This document shows positions 1 to 12,600 of a DNA stretch of 64,000 nt, piece by piece. The notes under the pieces were generated by a model. The model was given only the letters and a program-made list of their open reading frames with translations, was not told the DNA's origin and searched no databases. The first letter of the stretch is position 1; each line of letters opens with the position of its first letter. The stretch comes from Verpa conica (taxonomy: Eukaryota; Ascomycota; Pezizomycetes; Pezizales; Morchellaceae), in assembly GCA_033030425.1 (NCBI GenBank), contig JAUFSD010000004.1, positions 1,612,001 through 1,676,000 of the forward strand, written 5' to 3'. The translations under genes were made by a program, and so were the position numbers.

Positions 1-2
1 AC

Positions 3-218
3 ACCCTCGGTAACACATCATTACACAAAGCAGCAAGGACGTCATTCCCATCAACTAAAGCGATAATTCAGCTGCTAGTAGGGAGGGGTGCGGATCCTTC
101 CACTACAAACCGCTGCGGTAAATCTGCACTAGATATTGCTAAGGACCCCTGGGTGCACTCCTATCTCACAGAAGCAATACTCACCCGAAGAAACCACGAA
201 GTGATATGGATAGATTAG
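3..218 (+). CDS. C-terminal end of an ankyrin-repeat protein (5' part outside window)
   Basis: The reading frame is open from the window edge to TAG at 216-218 and encodes 71 residues. It contains one recognisable ankyrin unit: a GNTSLHKAA start, then the helix-turn pattern IIQLLVGRGADPS, then GKSALDIAK beginning a second, degenerate unit. A short charged tail follows. The rest of the protein lies upstream, so neither start nor N-terminal domains can be seen. Given the two NACHT-ankyrin genes further along, it may be the tail of a third such NLR-like gene, but that is inference. It could equally be a relic, since the flanking DNA is gene-poor and AT-rich. Confidence 0.6.
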   Translation, partial: TLGNTSLHKAARTSFPSTKAIIQLLVGRGADPSTTNRCGKSALDIAKDPWVHSYLTEAILTRRNHEVIWID

Positions 219-3200
219 TTCCTTCTCAGGTACCTACGCTCTAGTAAGACCCCAAAATACGAACCCCTTACCTAGTATCTACAAATTCTGATCCCTATTC
301 AGAGACTTTTCACACGGCTCAGAAGCAGAGGAGCACTACTTTTATGCCTCGTAGCGCAGAAAGTAAATAACAGATTTGTGGAAATTTAATGGGTTGAGGC
401 AATATATTTTTTTCTGGGGTAGGGTAGGAGTTTGGCACTTGTCTTGGGATTAGGTGGGGATTTAGGACAGTCTAAGGGATTGTGGAAACCTCTTCTGTTT
501 GGGTTAACCGAATTTCCATGTGTTTTATTACAGAGCAAGGGAATATAGATCAGTAGTGCAGCCAACAAGTCAATCCAAGCAGAATGACTCGCAGGCTATA
601 TTACTACATAGCAAGTTGGGACAGGATACAGGCACTACGGCCATCTTTCTTATAGCATATCTACATTGTTTATTAGAGCGGTTTCGTAAAGAATGTAATG
701 TATTGACGATCATTAACTAAGGATACTCAATTTTTAAGAGAAATAGTAGGTAGACCACTCCCCTTTATCCTGATGTACTCATCTGGTACACAACTTGGAA
801 CCCACCAATAGGGTCATGGTCGATCACTCGCACAAAACATCGACTAGGATTCAGCTCTAGGCGCTTTGTAGGTGCGCTCTAGCCGCTCTGATCACTATAA
901 AATTACTATAGGTACTCTTTAAGGTATCTAGGAAGGGTATTGCGCTCGTACATATCTTATGCGCCCCCTTAATTCTAAGTAGCCAAACAACTGATTATAC
1001 CATCAAATTCCACTGTGTGTGCATATACCCTGGGACTACTCTGCTAGAGTACCGGCTTCGATACACCCACTAGTTTCATACTTTATATATACCAACTAAA
1101 TAGACTCCCTAGATCATTGTCCATCTATTGACCAAAAACTCCAGCACTTTACCAACACCCCTTCTTTAGTATCTCCAAATCTATAGATCCTAGGGGAAAA
1201 CAGCAATATCAGATCTTTGAAATATATCTTAACTATAGTATTATAGACTAGTCAGATTTCTCTAGTATAAATATTGATATTTGGGTGTGCAGTTGCGGTC
1301 TATAGGGCTTCAAGATGACGTACGAGATAGTTCTTCTCCATCATAGTATTATAGAACCGATAGCAGCGTCGCCACATAAGTGCAAGGGCAGAAACGTATT
1401 ACAATAGTACCGGTGCTAAAAGTATTAAAGAGGTATCAAAGGTGAGAGGAACATCACGTGAGGCTTAGGATACCCGAAACCCTCTAATCAGAAAGTAACA
1501 GCGCTCCCTCTCCTCCAGGTATGTCCCGTTGGTATCGCGGGTGCACTGTCCTCCTTGTGGTCATAGCGTAGAAGCAGGTGCGCACAGACCTCAGATCTAA
1601 CATCTTGGGAAACGCCTGGCGTTGATCCGGGTTTAGTGGTGGAAGTATAAACCAACGTGTAGGTCTTTTGAGGACGAAAGAAATATACGGATCAGTGGCA
1701 TTCGCCACTAGAATGGCCCCACTCAACCTAGTTCTAATTTTTGATGTCTTGCGAGCCGCAGTTCTAAGCTTGTGATGCAGGTTGAAGCTACGGCTCTAGG
1801 TGCTAAGTAGCGGCCAGCTACGAGCTTACTTTATGTTTCGAATGTGGCTTGGTAGAGTCTTGGACTATTTTAACATCTAGTTTTGAAGTTCTTGAGTAAA
1901 TAAGGTATTTTTGGGCTGTTCATGTGCTAGTGCCGTGGGAGGCCCCACTACCGAAACTAACTCATAGATCCCGCAGCGAGTAAACCTTACCAGTCAGGCA
2001 TCCGGCAGCCGTGTATGTATATATGCTATCAATAGAAAAGCTTTATTTGTAGCCCCTATATTAGCTTTAACTAGCCCGACGTCCTACCTAAATCCTATTT
2101 TGTGACCTCCATCACTATCTAGCCGCCAACACGGCAAAATCATTACAGCACACTAGAAAACCTGACTATCTGTACTCACTATCTGTAGAGGCTTCTGACC
2201 CAACAGTAACAAGAATATTGTGGTAAATCCCATCTATCACTCTAGGGTGTAAATCACAGAACTATAGCGCCTTTATATGCTAAGCTAGGCAGGTAAATAC
2301 TAAGGGCCGTGTATGATTCTATACATATAACCCTAACCTAACAGTATGGGTGCTTATACACGCGCTGCTATTCGCAGTTATCCTCGTAGGATATCACTCG
2401 GTGTAGCATGATTAATGGCTATAGAATATTCTATGTACTGAAACGCCGTCTACTTTTGCCGGTTGAAGTTTTGAAGGGTGTTCTAGCTCATGAATTTAAT
2501 GGTAAAGACAGCTATGTAAAATTAGTGGGTATTTTAAGGAGTTAGTAGAACAAAAAAAGCCCTCACCTCTTTTGAAGACAAACGTTGACGTCATGAACGA
2601 CACTAGTAACTAGTACTAAGTGCCCTTTTAAACTTTATAAGTAGGGGCTCTCCCCTCTTATTCTTTCTTTTTACTTCATTTGTTTTTATCAACTTGTACC
2701 ATAAGAAATCAATCGATACTTGCTTTCAACAACCTCTACCACTGGCGGTAACGAATTCACGAGCTAGAATACTCAGAAGCTTCTTGTCCTCTAGCTTAAT
2801 GAGATCAAGTGCATATGGTACCTAAGAAGTTTCAACAAAAATCAAAGTATGAGCCCCACTACACCTCGCCGTGATTCGCTTAACGGGGTCTTAAGAGTAA
2901 GTCGTTGGATCTACTGTTACCAGTCCTCCTCGGGCTTTTGGACGTACTAGGTTATAAGAATCAAGAGGGGCAGGCACCTAGAAACCTGCTAGCCCAATTG
3001 GTTTTCACCTAATTATACTAATTTTCCCTCCCTGCTATTTACCCACTTTTCAGGCCATATACATAATGTCAGGGAATTTAGTACTTACTACTATTCAGAG
3101 TTATTCTTAGGCAAGCTGATTAGACACAATCGGCATCCATTCTGGAAAAGAGCTATCGAATAGAAATAAGAGAAATATCGGAAAAAGGTATACTCTAGTA

Positions 3201-3530
3201 CTATGATAATAAAATAATTTATGAAATACAAGAAACGAAAACGAAATGTTCTAGAGAATTAAATATGAATCTCAAGTCAATAAAAATTGTACAAAGCTAC
3301 ACAACAAATAGGTACATGGCGTAACAAGCTAAAGTGTAAACAAAAAATTAGAAACAATCTCCAATTATTCCAAGGCTATAGTGCTTGAGGGGATAGAATT
3401 TATCTTCCCCGTATTCCCTGTTATGTAATATTAGATTTCTATGCTAATAAATGATCTTGTCAGAATGGGAAGATTAGTAATATCTACAAAATAGTTCTAT
3501 GGCGCGTACCTCAAAATGCGCTCGGGTTCG
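219..3530. other. Gene-poor AT-rich intergenic stretch
   Basis: I see no supportable gene. Open frames are all under about 80 codons and match no family I recognise. TA-rich words and frequent stops on both strands give it the look of decayed repeat DNA. No intact transposase, reverse transcriptase or terminal repeat could be picked out by eye. Confidence 0.6.
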
Positions 3531-6500
3531 TTATAATCTCTTCGAGCGCCTTTTCTCGATAAATTCCATAGTCTTTTGGAATCGCTCCTGGTGTGGCTCA
3601 TCAGGTTGTACCCCCGAGAAATCTGCTCCCCACTCAACCAGCCTTAAAATCACCGCATTATGACATGATAAGGCTGCCTCATGTAGTGGTGTCCGTCCCT
3701 TTTTGTCTACAGACGAGAATTTCGCTCCATTTTTAAGAAGCCGGAAAGTGGCATCATCATCACCCCTCAATACAGCATCATGCAATGGTGTACGTCCTTC
3801 GTTGTCCATAGCTGAAACCTCCGCTCCCAACTCAAGTAGAACATCGACTAGCCGACCGAGGTGACCATTACAAACATAATGTAATGGTGTTCGCCCCATA
3901 TTATCTACAGCTGAGATGTCCGCCCCCCCATTAAGAAGTATGGAAAAGGTATGTTCACACATTCCCATTGCAGCTTCGTGAAATGGTGTTCGTCCCATTT
4001 TGTCTACGGATGAGACATCTGCCCCATTTTCAAGTAGTATTGTAATAGCATCATCATTTTCTTCAGATATAGCCGTATGTAATGGTGTGCGTCCTTCTTT
4101 ATCTGTGGATGAGATATCTGCTCCTTTCTTAATAAGTGCCTGAACAACATCACTACTACCCCTCAATGTCCCCTCGTGTAATGGTGTCCGCCCCCATTGG
4201 TCTACAGACAAAACGTCCGCTCCTTTCTCAAGCAATATCGAGATTATCGTTTCAGCTCCCCCTAACGCAGCGTCGTGCAATGGTGTCCGTCCATTGCTGT
4301 CTACAGCCGCGATATCTGCTCCAATCTCAAGAAACATTAGGACTAGTGTTTCGTTTCCCGCAAGCGCAGCCTCGTGTAGTGGTGTCCGTCCCTCATTGTC
4401 TATAGCTAAGACGAATTCTGTGTTATCTAGCAGCAGTGGTACTAAATTTCCTATTCCTATTAGCGCCACCTCATGGAATGGTGTACGCCCTCTCTTGTCT
4501 CTAACAGTGGTTTCAATCCCCGCTTCAAGCAGAAGCCGAATCATTTCTTTGTCTCCCCTAAATACCGCCTCATGGAGTAGTGTGAGCCCCCACTCTTCTA
4601 TAGCTTTAAGTAGCAGCGGGACCACTGCTTCATTCCCTTCTATTACTGCAGTGTGTAACGGTGTCTGTCTTTGGTTGTCTATAGCCGAGATATTTGCTCC
4701 ATTCTCAAGCAGCAGGCTAATAATCGACACATACCCTTTGGATGCTGCTAGATGTAGTGGAGTTAATCCCCAACAGTTCGCAGCTGAGATATCTGCTCCT
4801 TTCCCAAGTAGCAAGGTAGCTACAGCTTCGTGTCCTCTGTCTATTGCGCAATGCAATGGGGTATTTCTAAACCACCTTTCTACAGCCGCAACGTTTGCTC
4901 CACCCTCAAGCAATAAGCGGATAACCTCCAGATGAGCACCCATAGCCGCATGGTGCAATGGTGTTTGTTGGTTGAAGTCTGTAGATGAGACATCTGCCAT
5001 ATGCTCAAGCATCAGTCGAGTAATTTCTTCGTTTTCAACATTCGCAGCATAGTGTAGTGGTGTCATTCCTTCCACGACATCTGCGGCTGATGGATCTGCA
5101 CCCCCCTCCAGTAGCAGCTGGGCTATTGCTTCATGCCCTCCAGCCGCCGCGCAGTGTAATGGTGTCTGTAGCCAAAAGTTTGTGGCTGAGATACTTGCCC
5201 CTTCACGAATCAATATCTCAGTCACCGCTAAGTGTCCGATCGCACATGATATGTGTAGAGGGCTACTTTTCGGATATTCGTGCTGAAGGTATCTAATTCG
5301 TGTAAAAAGATCGACACTACAAGGTCTATCCAAAAATTCAAGGAGCAAATCTTTTGTCAGACCTTCGTTACAGACTTGAAGATGAGCTGAAACATGACTT
5401 TTGGCATATTCCAGGAAGGGATACAGTTCTAATCGAGCTACCCAGGACTCTTCATCCTCACAAGCTTCATGAGGGAGGTTGTCGAATGATAGGTAAGTGA
5501 TACAGGTTGTGGCAATTTCAAGTTCCACGTCCGCGAGCAGCAGGTTGTTTTTTACTAAGTACTCTTGTACTGTGTAGTGAGCGAGCATTATTGTCTTTCT
5601 ATGCTCGTCGAGGACCACAAGGCTGGCACAAACATCTAGGAAGGTTTCGGCTTCTCTTAAACTTAATTTGTCGAGCTCACGATCTCCTTTCTTCACAGCC
5701 AGGGCTACTCTAAGCTCTTCGACGGTGAGGGTCCGCTTTGCATGGGTAAGCCACGAAAGAACACTGAATGCTAGTTCTGCAGAACTTCTGTGTTGTCTCC
5801 GGATTGTTTCTATGGCTCTATCGTATGTATGGTCTAGCGGTCGTCCCCCTGTAGATGAGACTTTGATATTTTCAAGTGCTGTCAGGATCTCTCGCGCGCT
5901 AGTCTGCTCGCAGAGAAAATCAATGTGGAAGCGAACTAGCAAGAACCTATAAAAATTAGGAAAGCCCGAAAGAGAGTCTCGGAGATATAGATAGCACTTA
6001 CATCCCCTTGGCACAATCCACAAGCTCAGATATGATTCTATTCCTGCACTTGGCTTGCTCAATGAGGCGCCGTACTCGTGGATTCTCATTAATCTTCTCC
6101 TCAACATACGTTACAATATCCTGCTCATGTGCGAAGAGCTCAACCTTCACAGAATTCTTAAGGGAATCCCGGATATCTTCTGGGTGTGGCCGACTAGTCA
6201 AAAAGAGACTGATACCAGTGTGGTCACTTCCCATCTTCTGGAACAAAGGCAATAGAGTACGCCTCTGTATTTCTGAGTGGCATTCGTCCAATGCATCAAG
6301 TACAATAATGACTCGTGGAAATAAGCTTGATACTCCTAGAAGAATAGAGTATAATTCATCGAGGGATGGGACCTTTCCGTGTTCTTGGAATCTGGTGTAC
6401 AATACCTCGATATCCCCGGGCAAGTCTAATGTTTGATTGACCAATTGTTTTATGAGGCTGGAAAGTACTTGAGTCGGCTTCTGGCTCTCTTGCTCCATAT

Positions 6501-7558
6501 AATTAAAGTATATATGAGCGATCCCGCAGCTTGGCAGCACCCTCTGTAAATGGTCGATTACCAAAGAGCTACAATTTGAACGATATTCTTTAGCCCGATG
6601 CACTGGCATGATAAAGTATAGATAAAAACGAAGGTTATATATACCTCAAAAAGGTTTTCCCAGCACCAGCTGTCGATATCATCGAGTCAGTTGATTCTAA
6701 GCCGATAGCAGAAGCAATAAAGTATATATTACATACGAATACCGTGACCCCAGATAATCCGAGATTTTAGTTTACCCTCCGCCCAGTCTCGGAACTCTGG
6801 TCTCTCCAGGAGCCAATCTCCTGTGTTTTTTTGCCTTTTACCGCTGGTTTCAAGATGTTTAATGTTGTAATCCCCTGGGTATAACCAATCCAGTATCCTT
6901 TTACGATTTTCCACTATTTTTCAAACTCTTAGAAGAAAGTTATTTTATTAAGGGTTATGGACTAGTGTCCCTTACAGTATAAGCGCTGATCTTCCTTTTG
7001 TCTCCGAGATCTTTGGGCCGTGAACTCGGCCCCGACCGCATCACTCGTATGCTGCACAACCCTTTCAATCCCCTTTGACAACGATCTAATTACAAGTCAG
7101 TACTCACATGTCATAAGTCCTTCTGAAGTCTTGGCTTACATCTGATCCGCTGAGATAGCCAACGTAAACAACGCTTTATGCCTTTCGATGCGTTCTATTT
7201 GCTTTAAAGTATCCCCTTCTTTCAACGGCCACGCCAAGCGATCCATGAATCCCTGGAGCCCTTTCCTAGGCGGTTGCAGCTTCAGTTGCAACTCCTGCAT
7301 TTCTTTGGTACACGCTTTTAAGGGCCCAGAGATATAATTAAGTTTCTCCAGAGCTGCGGACGCCGTGCTATTGGATTCGACGTATGTCTGTAAGATGACG
7401 AGGACCTGAATGAAGGAATGCAGCTCATCCACGAGCTTCTTGAGATCTTTTCGTGCCCTTTTGGCGCTGCCGATATACTCGTAGCCTAGAACGGCTACCT
7501 TTCCGGCTATGTCCACGACGGCGATAATGCTTGCGACAAGACCCAGAGCTTCTGCCAT
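3531..7558 (-). CDS. NACHT-ankyrin STAND protein (fungal NLR-like), 1237 aa, six exons
   Basis: Spliced exons, 5' to 3': 7558-7140, 7085-6976, 6913-6737, 6669-6645, 6568-6002 and 5946-3531 (3714 nt, 1238 codons). The N-terminal ~140 residues begin MAEALGLVASIIAVVDIAGK, typical of the fungal STAND N-terminal domain. A linker (LDWLYPGDYN) precedes a NACHT ATPase. Its Walker A reads GIPGAGKT and is split across the exon 3/4 junction. Walker B is VIIVLDALDECH, followed by SRPHPEDI. About 17 ankyrin repeats fill the C-terminal half, many of the form GRTPLHEAAL. Such proteins are cytosolic nucleotide-binding switches, some of which control heterokaryon incompatibility or defence in fungi; the ligand here is unknown. 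One repeat near residue 865 is shortened: LLLK runs straight into AIEEWGLTLLHEA, without the usual GADISA stretch. The gene shares every intron position with the one at 42126-46577. No disabling mutation was found. Confidence 0.9.
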
Positions 7559-8145
7559 GCCGTGATCGAATTACCATTCAGCTTGGCAGCTGTGAATCTA
7601 AAAAAGAATGGGGTCAGTAGGGTTGTATTATTAGGTAGATGGCAAAATCAACCAAGGTATCGAAGTACTTCGGTGGGGCGCGGCGATGTTGATACTGTGG
7701 GGTAGATATAAAAGGTTACAGCCTTGTGTAACCCCCTCGTTTTAAAGTATATAAACACCCGGGCTTTAACAATCGTTTTATACCCAGTGGTAATCCTATG
7801 ATAACTATAAGGGTGCGGTGACGCCGAGTGATCAGGAACGCTCCGTACCTGTTAGCTTTAAAAAGAAAACATGAAATCGACCCATCTCATAGATTACCTT
7901 TTATTCAATACTCATAATACAACATTCAGCATGCGCAGCGTACATTAAGTCCAATACAGTATCTACAACACAAAACAGCCAGAAATAGAAAGGGAAAGAA
8001 AAAAACCAATGCAAAAGCTCCATGACCCATGCCGCAGAAAAGAACCAGCTCAAGAAAAGAAGAGGGGGAAAAACACAAAAACTAATACACAACACCATTC
8101 CATGGTTAAATTATTTACCACAAACCCACAAAGAACAGAGGATAC
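7559..8145. other. Intergenic region upstream of the NLR gene
   Basis: It lies between the NLR start (read leftwards) and the SLD7 stop codon and should hold the NLR promoter and the SLD7 3' end. I see no gene in it and no motif I can name with confidence. Confidence 0.5.
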
Positions 8146-9647
8146 TTATGGGAGGCATTCCTCCGCTCCAGTCGCAGCGTCCAGAAGTAATTGCCCCGTC
8201 TTTGGTTCACAAAACATTCCCAAAAGTCTATCAACCACCTCCCTCATCTTCCCTGCATCCACAGCTCCAGTTGAAATAACATTCCTCTATCCAAAAATTA
8301 GCAAAACCCACACCCAACACGAGACTTGGAAAAAAACCTACCAATGCAAAAGCAGCCGCTTTAACCGTATGATAATAAACCTGCTTATACTCCTCCTTCT
8401 CCCTCTCCTTCTCACAATCATCCTCCTCCTCCACCGCTCCAGCAATCGACTTTCCCCTCCCATTCCTATAATCCCTTAATCCACATGCCCTCATCCCGGC
8501 CACCACAACCTTCGCCAACTCCGCTCTATTCTTCGTCTCAACCTCTCCATACACCTCCTTCCTGCCCACCCCGGACGACGGAGGCCTCACCGACCCCTCC
8601 CTAGTCTCCACCGCCATCGACGACTCCCGTCTCTTGACCAACTGACCCCCACTTAATGACTTCTTCCTACTCAACGGCGGGAAGCTCGGCGAGGGAGACG
8701 GCGATCTCTCCCCCTTGACCATGACTCCGCGAGCGGCCGCCGATTCAGCCCGGACCTTCCTATTCACTCCTGCTCCACCGAGAAGACTCAATGGGGGTGG
8801 CCGCGCAGGCGCGCTGGGCCGTTTAACGCGTTTCCGAGGGTCCGCGGCAGCATCTAGTACAGCAGCGCCGCGTTTCTTTGCAGACTGGGAGATGGAGGGG
8901 TTCAGTACGTCCTGCGGGTTCGGGGCAATAAAGACTGCGTCCGAGTCACACCCGGAGTCGGCACGAATAAGGCCATTTCTCGAAGCTACTGGGGACTGTG
9001 GCTCAGGTTTCGCGGAGGGTATATGGGAGAGGAATGCGTGGTGGGATGAGAGTGGGAGGGCGTGGACTGTGACAATGGCGCGCGGGGCTGGGGTGTCTAT
9101 AGGTGGGGAGGAGTTTGGGGGTGTTAGGTCTATAGCGTGTTTGGATGGTGTGGCTAGGACTGGCTGTGGGAGGTGCGTGATTGCGCCGTAGATTGCGAGT
9201 TCGGTGACTTTCCAGGAGCCGTCTGATGGGGTTGGGCCGTTGCTTACTCGGACTAGGAGGGCGATGCGGGATTGCTCGACTGTGCGGCCGTCGGATGTGT
9301 CGTTTGGGGAGGTGGGGATGCTGGAGAGGAAGAGTTTGCGGAAGTAGGATGCGGTGGTCGGGGAGGTTGTTGTGAGTTCTAGTGAAGGGCCCGCGGCGAG
9401 GAAGAGAGGAATACGGGTGGGGTCTATGAGTGAGATGAGTGAGAGACGCGCTGAGGAAAGGCTTGAAGTGAGGTGTGATAGGACGGAGGAGGGAGTTGTG
9501 GTTGAGGACGGAGTAGACAGTCGGAGGTCTGTAGAGCGTGTATATTAGTATCTACAGAGAGGTAAACCCGACGAAGAAACTACCTTCAAGTGGTAGAGCG
9601 GAGCAGGAATCCGACTCGACCGAGATACACCCAGACCAGATATCCAT
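8146..9647 (-). CDS. SLD7: DNA replication regulator Sld7-like protein, 463 aa, three exons
   Basis: Exons are 9647-9584, 9528-8342 and 8286-8146 (1392 nt). The start is the ATG opening MDIWSG; a short first exon is joined through a donor GTAGTT and an acceptor CTCTACAG preceded by ACTAAT. The long second exon carries an N-terminal domain (FRKLFL, RIALLVRVSNG, WKVTELAIYG), a Ser/Pro-rich middle with KKR and RKRVKR basic patches, and a C-terminal domain with RAELAKVVVAGMRACGLRDY and EYKQVYYHTVKAAAFAL. The last exon continues RNVISTGAVDAGKMREVVDR. The C-terminal pattern is that of Sld7, which in yeast binds Sld3 and helps Cdc45 load onto replication origins. The assignment rests on remembered family patterns; the N-terminal match is weaker. 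Confidence 0.65.
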
Positions 9648-12600
9648 TTTGAAGCCACGAAAAGGGGACGCGAAAGTTTGAGTAGGGAGAAAAGAGAATT
9701 TGAAGGCTATAACCGGAATTCACGCATGGGCTGCACTCAGGGAAACAAAAACGACAGTAAATCCAAATAAATGTCACTTAGTTTGTGGGGAAACACAAGA
9801 GCCTATCCGGAGGGTTGAATGCAGTTGAGAGATCCACGATGTTCTGGTTGTACGTTGGCTCCTCGCGTGTCCGCAGCCTCCCACTTTAACTTATCGCCCG
9901 AAATGGAAGTCGCGCCTCGTACTTAACCCAGCGAAACGCGACAAAGGCCCCCATTCTTTCAAGTCCCCAAGTCTGAAACGAATCAGAGCCGTAGGGAAGA
10001 TATTACCTGTAACTGTCGTCAAAGAAACAAATTCTTACAAAGTGTTTCATCACGTGCTGATAAGATAGCCAAATTGGGTGGGCTCGACACGCGACGCGTC
10101 TAAAACCCCCTTTCAGTATGTGAGTGACATTCCGTGCAGAAGATCTTCTGTCACGCATGGAGCCTAGTAGTCACGGCGTCACGAAACCCATTATGAGCTA
10201 TTTCTTTAGTATAAAGTTACCCTCAGTCGTAGTCCAGGAGAGAACTAACCAGACATCAATCCACGGTGTGTTGTTTATGCAGAGACGTGATATACTGCAT
10301 AGGCCCAGGTCCGTTCATAATACATGCAAGGTACTTAGGTAAAACGCGAGAAAACCCACCTAATCCTTAAGTACCATTGAGCAGTTAACCCACAGATAAG
10401 TGTCGGTAAGGTCCACTAGAATCTACCGTACGGATACGCCATCCGATACAATCTCGGGAGTAGCCGCTCTCAAACCTTAACACCGGAAGAACATTCTCCC
10501 GCTAGCTCTACACCGAGCCCAGAATGGATGCGCCCTATTGCGCCATACGATCCTTCTCAAAGTGAACACACCAGATTCTTAACTAGCGGCACACTTTTTA
10601 ACAGTTTGCTTCTAGCTAGATTTAGAGCCTTTAAGGTGCCTGAGAGCCCCCCTAGTGGCCCGAGAGATTTCTAATCTCAATCCGGAGAAACAAGTGTCTC
10701 TAGTTCTAGCACCAGAATGTAGACATGAGGATAGAAAGAGCACCCACCCCACACTGACATACTATGGACTCGAGTGATACCATATGAATAGAATTATCCT
10801 ACCATGAAAAAATATAGAAAACACACACAAATACGATATCCCTGAAAATTATAAGATATGACGAGATATAGCAGGAGTAAAGATAGCCACGCACTAATTA
10901 AGCCATTGAACCGATGGCAAAGGTGAGAAGAGAGGAAACGCCAGAAAGAGGGGGGGGGGGGGTTTATACTCGGTCGATATTCACTAAGTCGGCGTATAAT
11001 AATTCACACTTATCACTTATTATGAAGCCAAGTGTTCTTTGCACTCAGATAACAGCTACTCTGCCGTCAATCCACCAGACCGAATAAACCTTAATGAATC
11101 TTTACCTAAGATTCAGAACTTAGTGTCGATACACTAAATCATATGAGCCTTATATATCTAAACCTTATATAAACTTTATCTGAAATATAGTTATAACAGT
11201 CTTTTTTGCCTTCTTAGTCTTAGATAAGTCTCAAATAAGCATGTTTTAAGGCCTTCATAAGGCTGTTGTAAATCTACCTTTCATATTAGGGCTTATTAAA
11301 GCCTTTAATCAGGCCTTCAATATTCTTTGTTGCTAGTTTATCGGGGCTTATATAGAAAAAATAACCTTTTAATTCTAAATTCTAAATTCAAAGGTTCTAT
11401 GGGGTTTAGGTAATTGTGCTTGGTATATCGGCATACGGCAAACTATGCGATAAAACAGATAGAGAGCAGATTGTTTTCTTAGAGAGTCCTACTATACACA
11501 TTCAATACTACATATACATACTATAGTGTTATAAGCACAAACTATAGTTCTCTAATTACTTGAATATCTAAAATATAACTAATACTAGAGTATATTTTGG
11601 TGTTATTTCCGGTATGATCCCATGAGTATTTATCAGGACTTTCAGCCATACATGGCGGTAGGCCGGGCTTTGCTCGGAATTTCCAGTCTTTCAGATTAAG
11701 CCTTTTTCAGTGAGGCCGTCGAGTAGAGAGTACATACTTGAGGGCTCTCTATAGAACCCTATTAACACATCAATAGTCTAGTTAGATTTAGTTAGCTACC
11801 CTTTATCTTTTGCAGTGGCTATCAAATTAGCATAGCTTTAGCACCCGGCCATACACGTGACAAATTAAACAAAACAAAATTCCAGCACTCATACAATGGC
11901 CCGAGTGATATGCGGTGAGCACTACGGAGACTCGGTTAAGCTAGGCACCTAAATAGTAAGAGCTACACATCTAGATATGCGCGATTCCTCTAATAATAAA
12001 TTAGGCGTTTCAGAAGCCCGACGTAGCTTCAACCCCTTATCTCCTCGAAATCTCGATGGAGCGGCCGGCTTCCAGGAGTTAATTTCCATAGCTAATATAT
12101 CTTTCGGCCGTGCGCGCGCGAAGAACAAAAAAAATCTAGCAAAGATACATTTATAGAGGCGGGTTGTTGCAGGATATCGCCGACCAGCCGACAGCTCCCG
12201 GCATGGAATAAGTAAATGTAGTCTACCGAACTAGTATGTCCTATGCATCTATTCATTCATTCATGTCGAGATACTATTTCGAGTGATTCTATATGTCTCT
12301 ATTAAAAAAAAAAAAAAAAAACCTTCATGCGGATCTCAGGGGATCTGTACCACCTAGCTAACCCTTTCCTTTATTGGTATGGCAATACATGCCCCACTTT
12401 GTTTCCAAGTGTCCCGAGATACCCGTATACGCACAAGATCGCCGCTAGAATTCCCCCTCACCCGGATTCGCCCGTCGATGGTCAAGATAAAGTGGGAGAT
12501 CTGAATCTACATTGCAGCCTAATCCAACTTAATATATAGTAGCTTTGTGGGAGTCATCTGCCTTAAATTCTTCTAGGGGGCGCTGCAGCACCAAGACTGT

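Noticed and set aside
4294..4935. 213-codon frame antisense to the ankyrin array, and similar frames antisense to the second NLR
   Set aside because: These are shadows of the repetitive ankyrin coding sequence.
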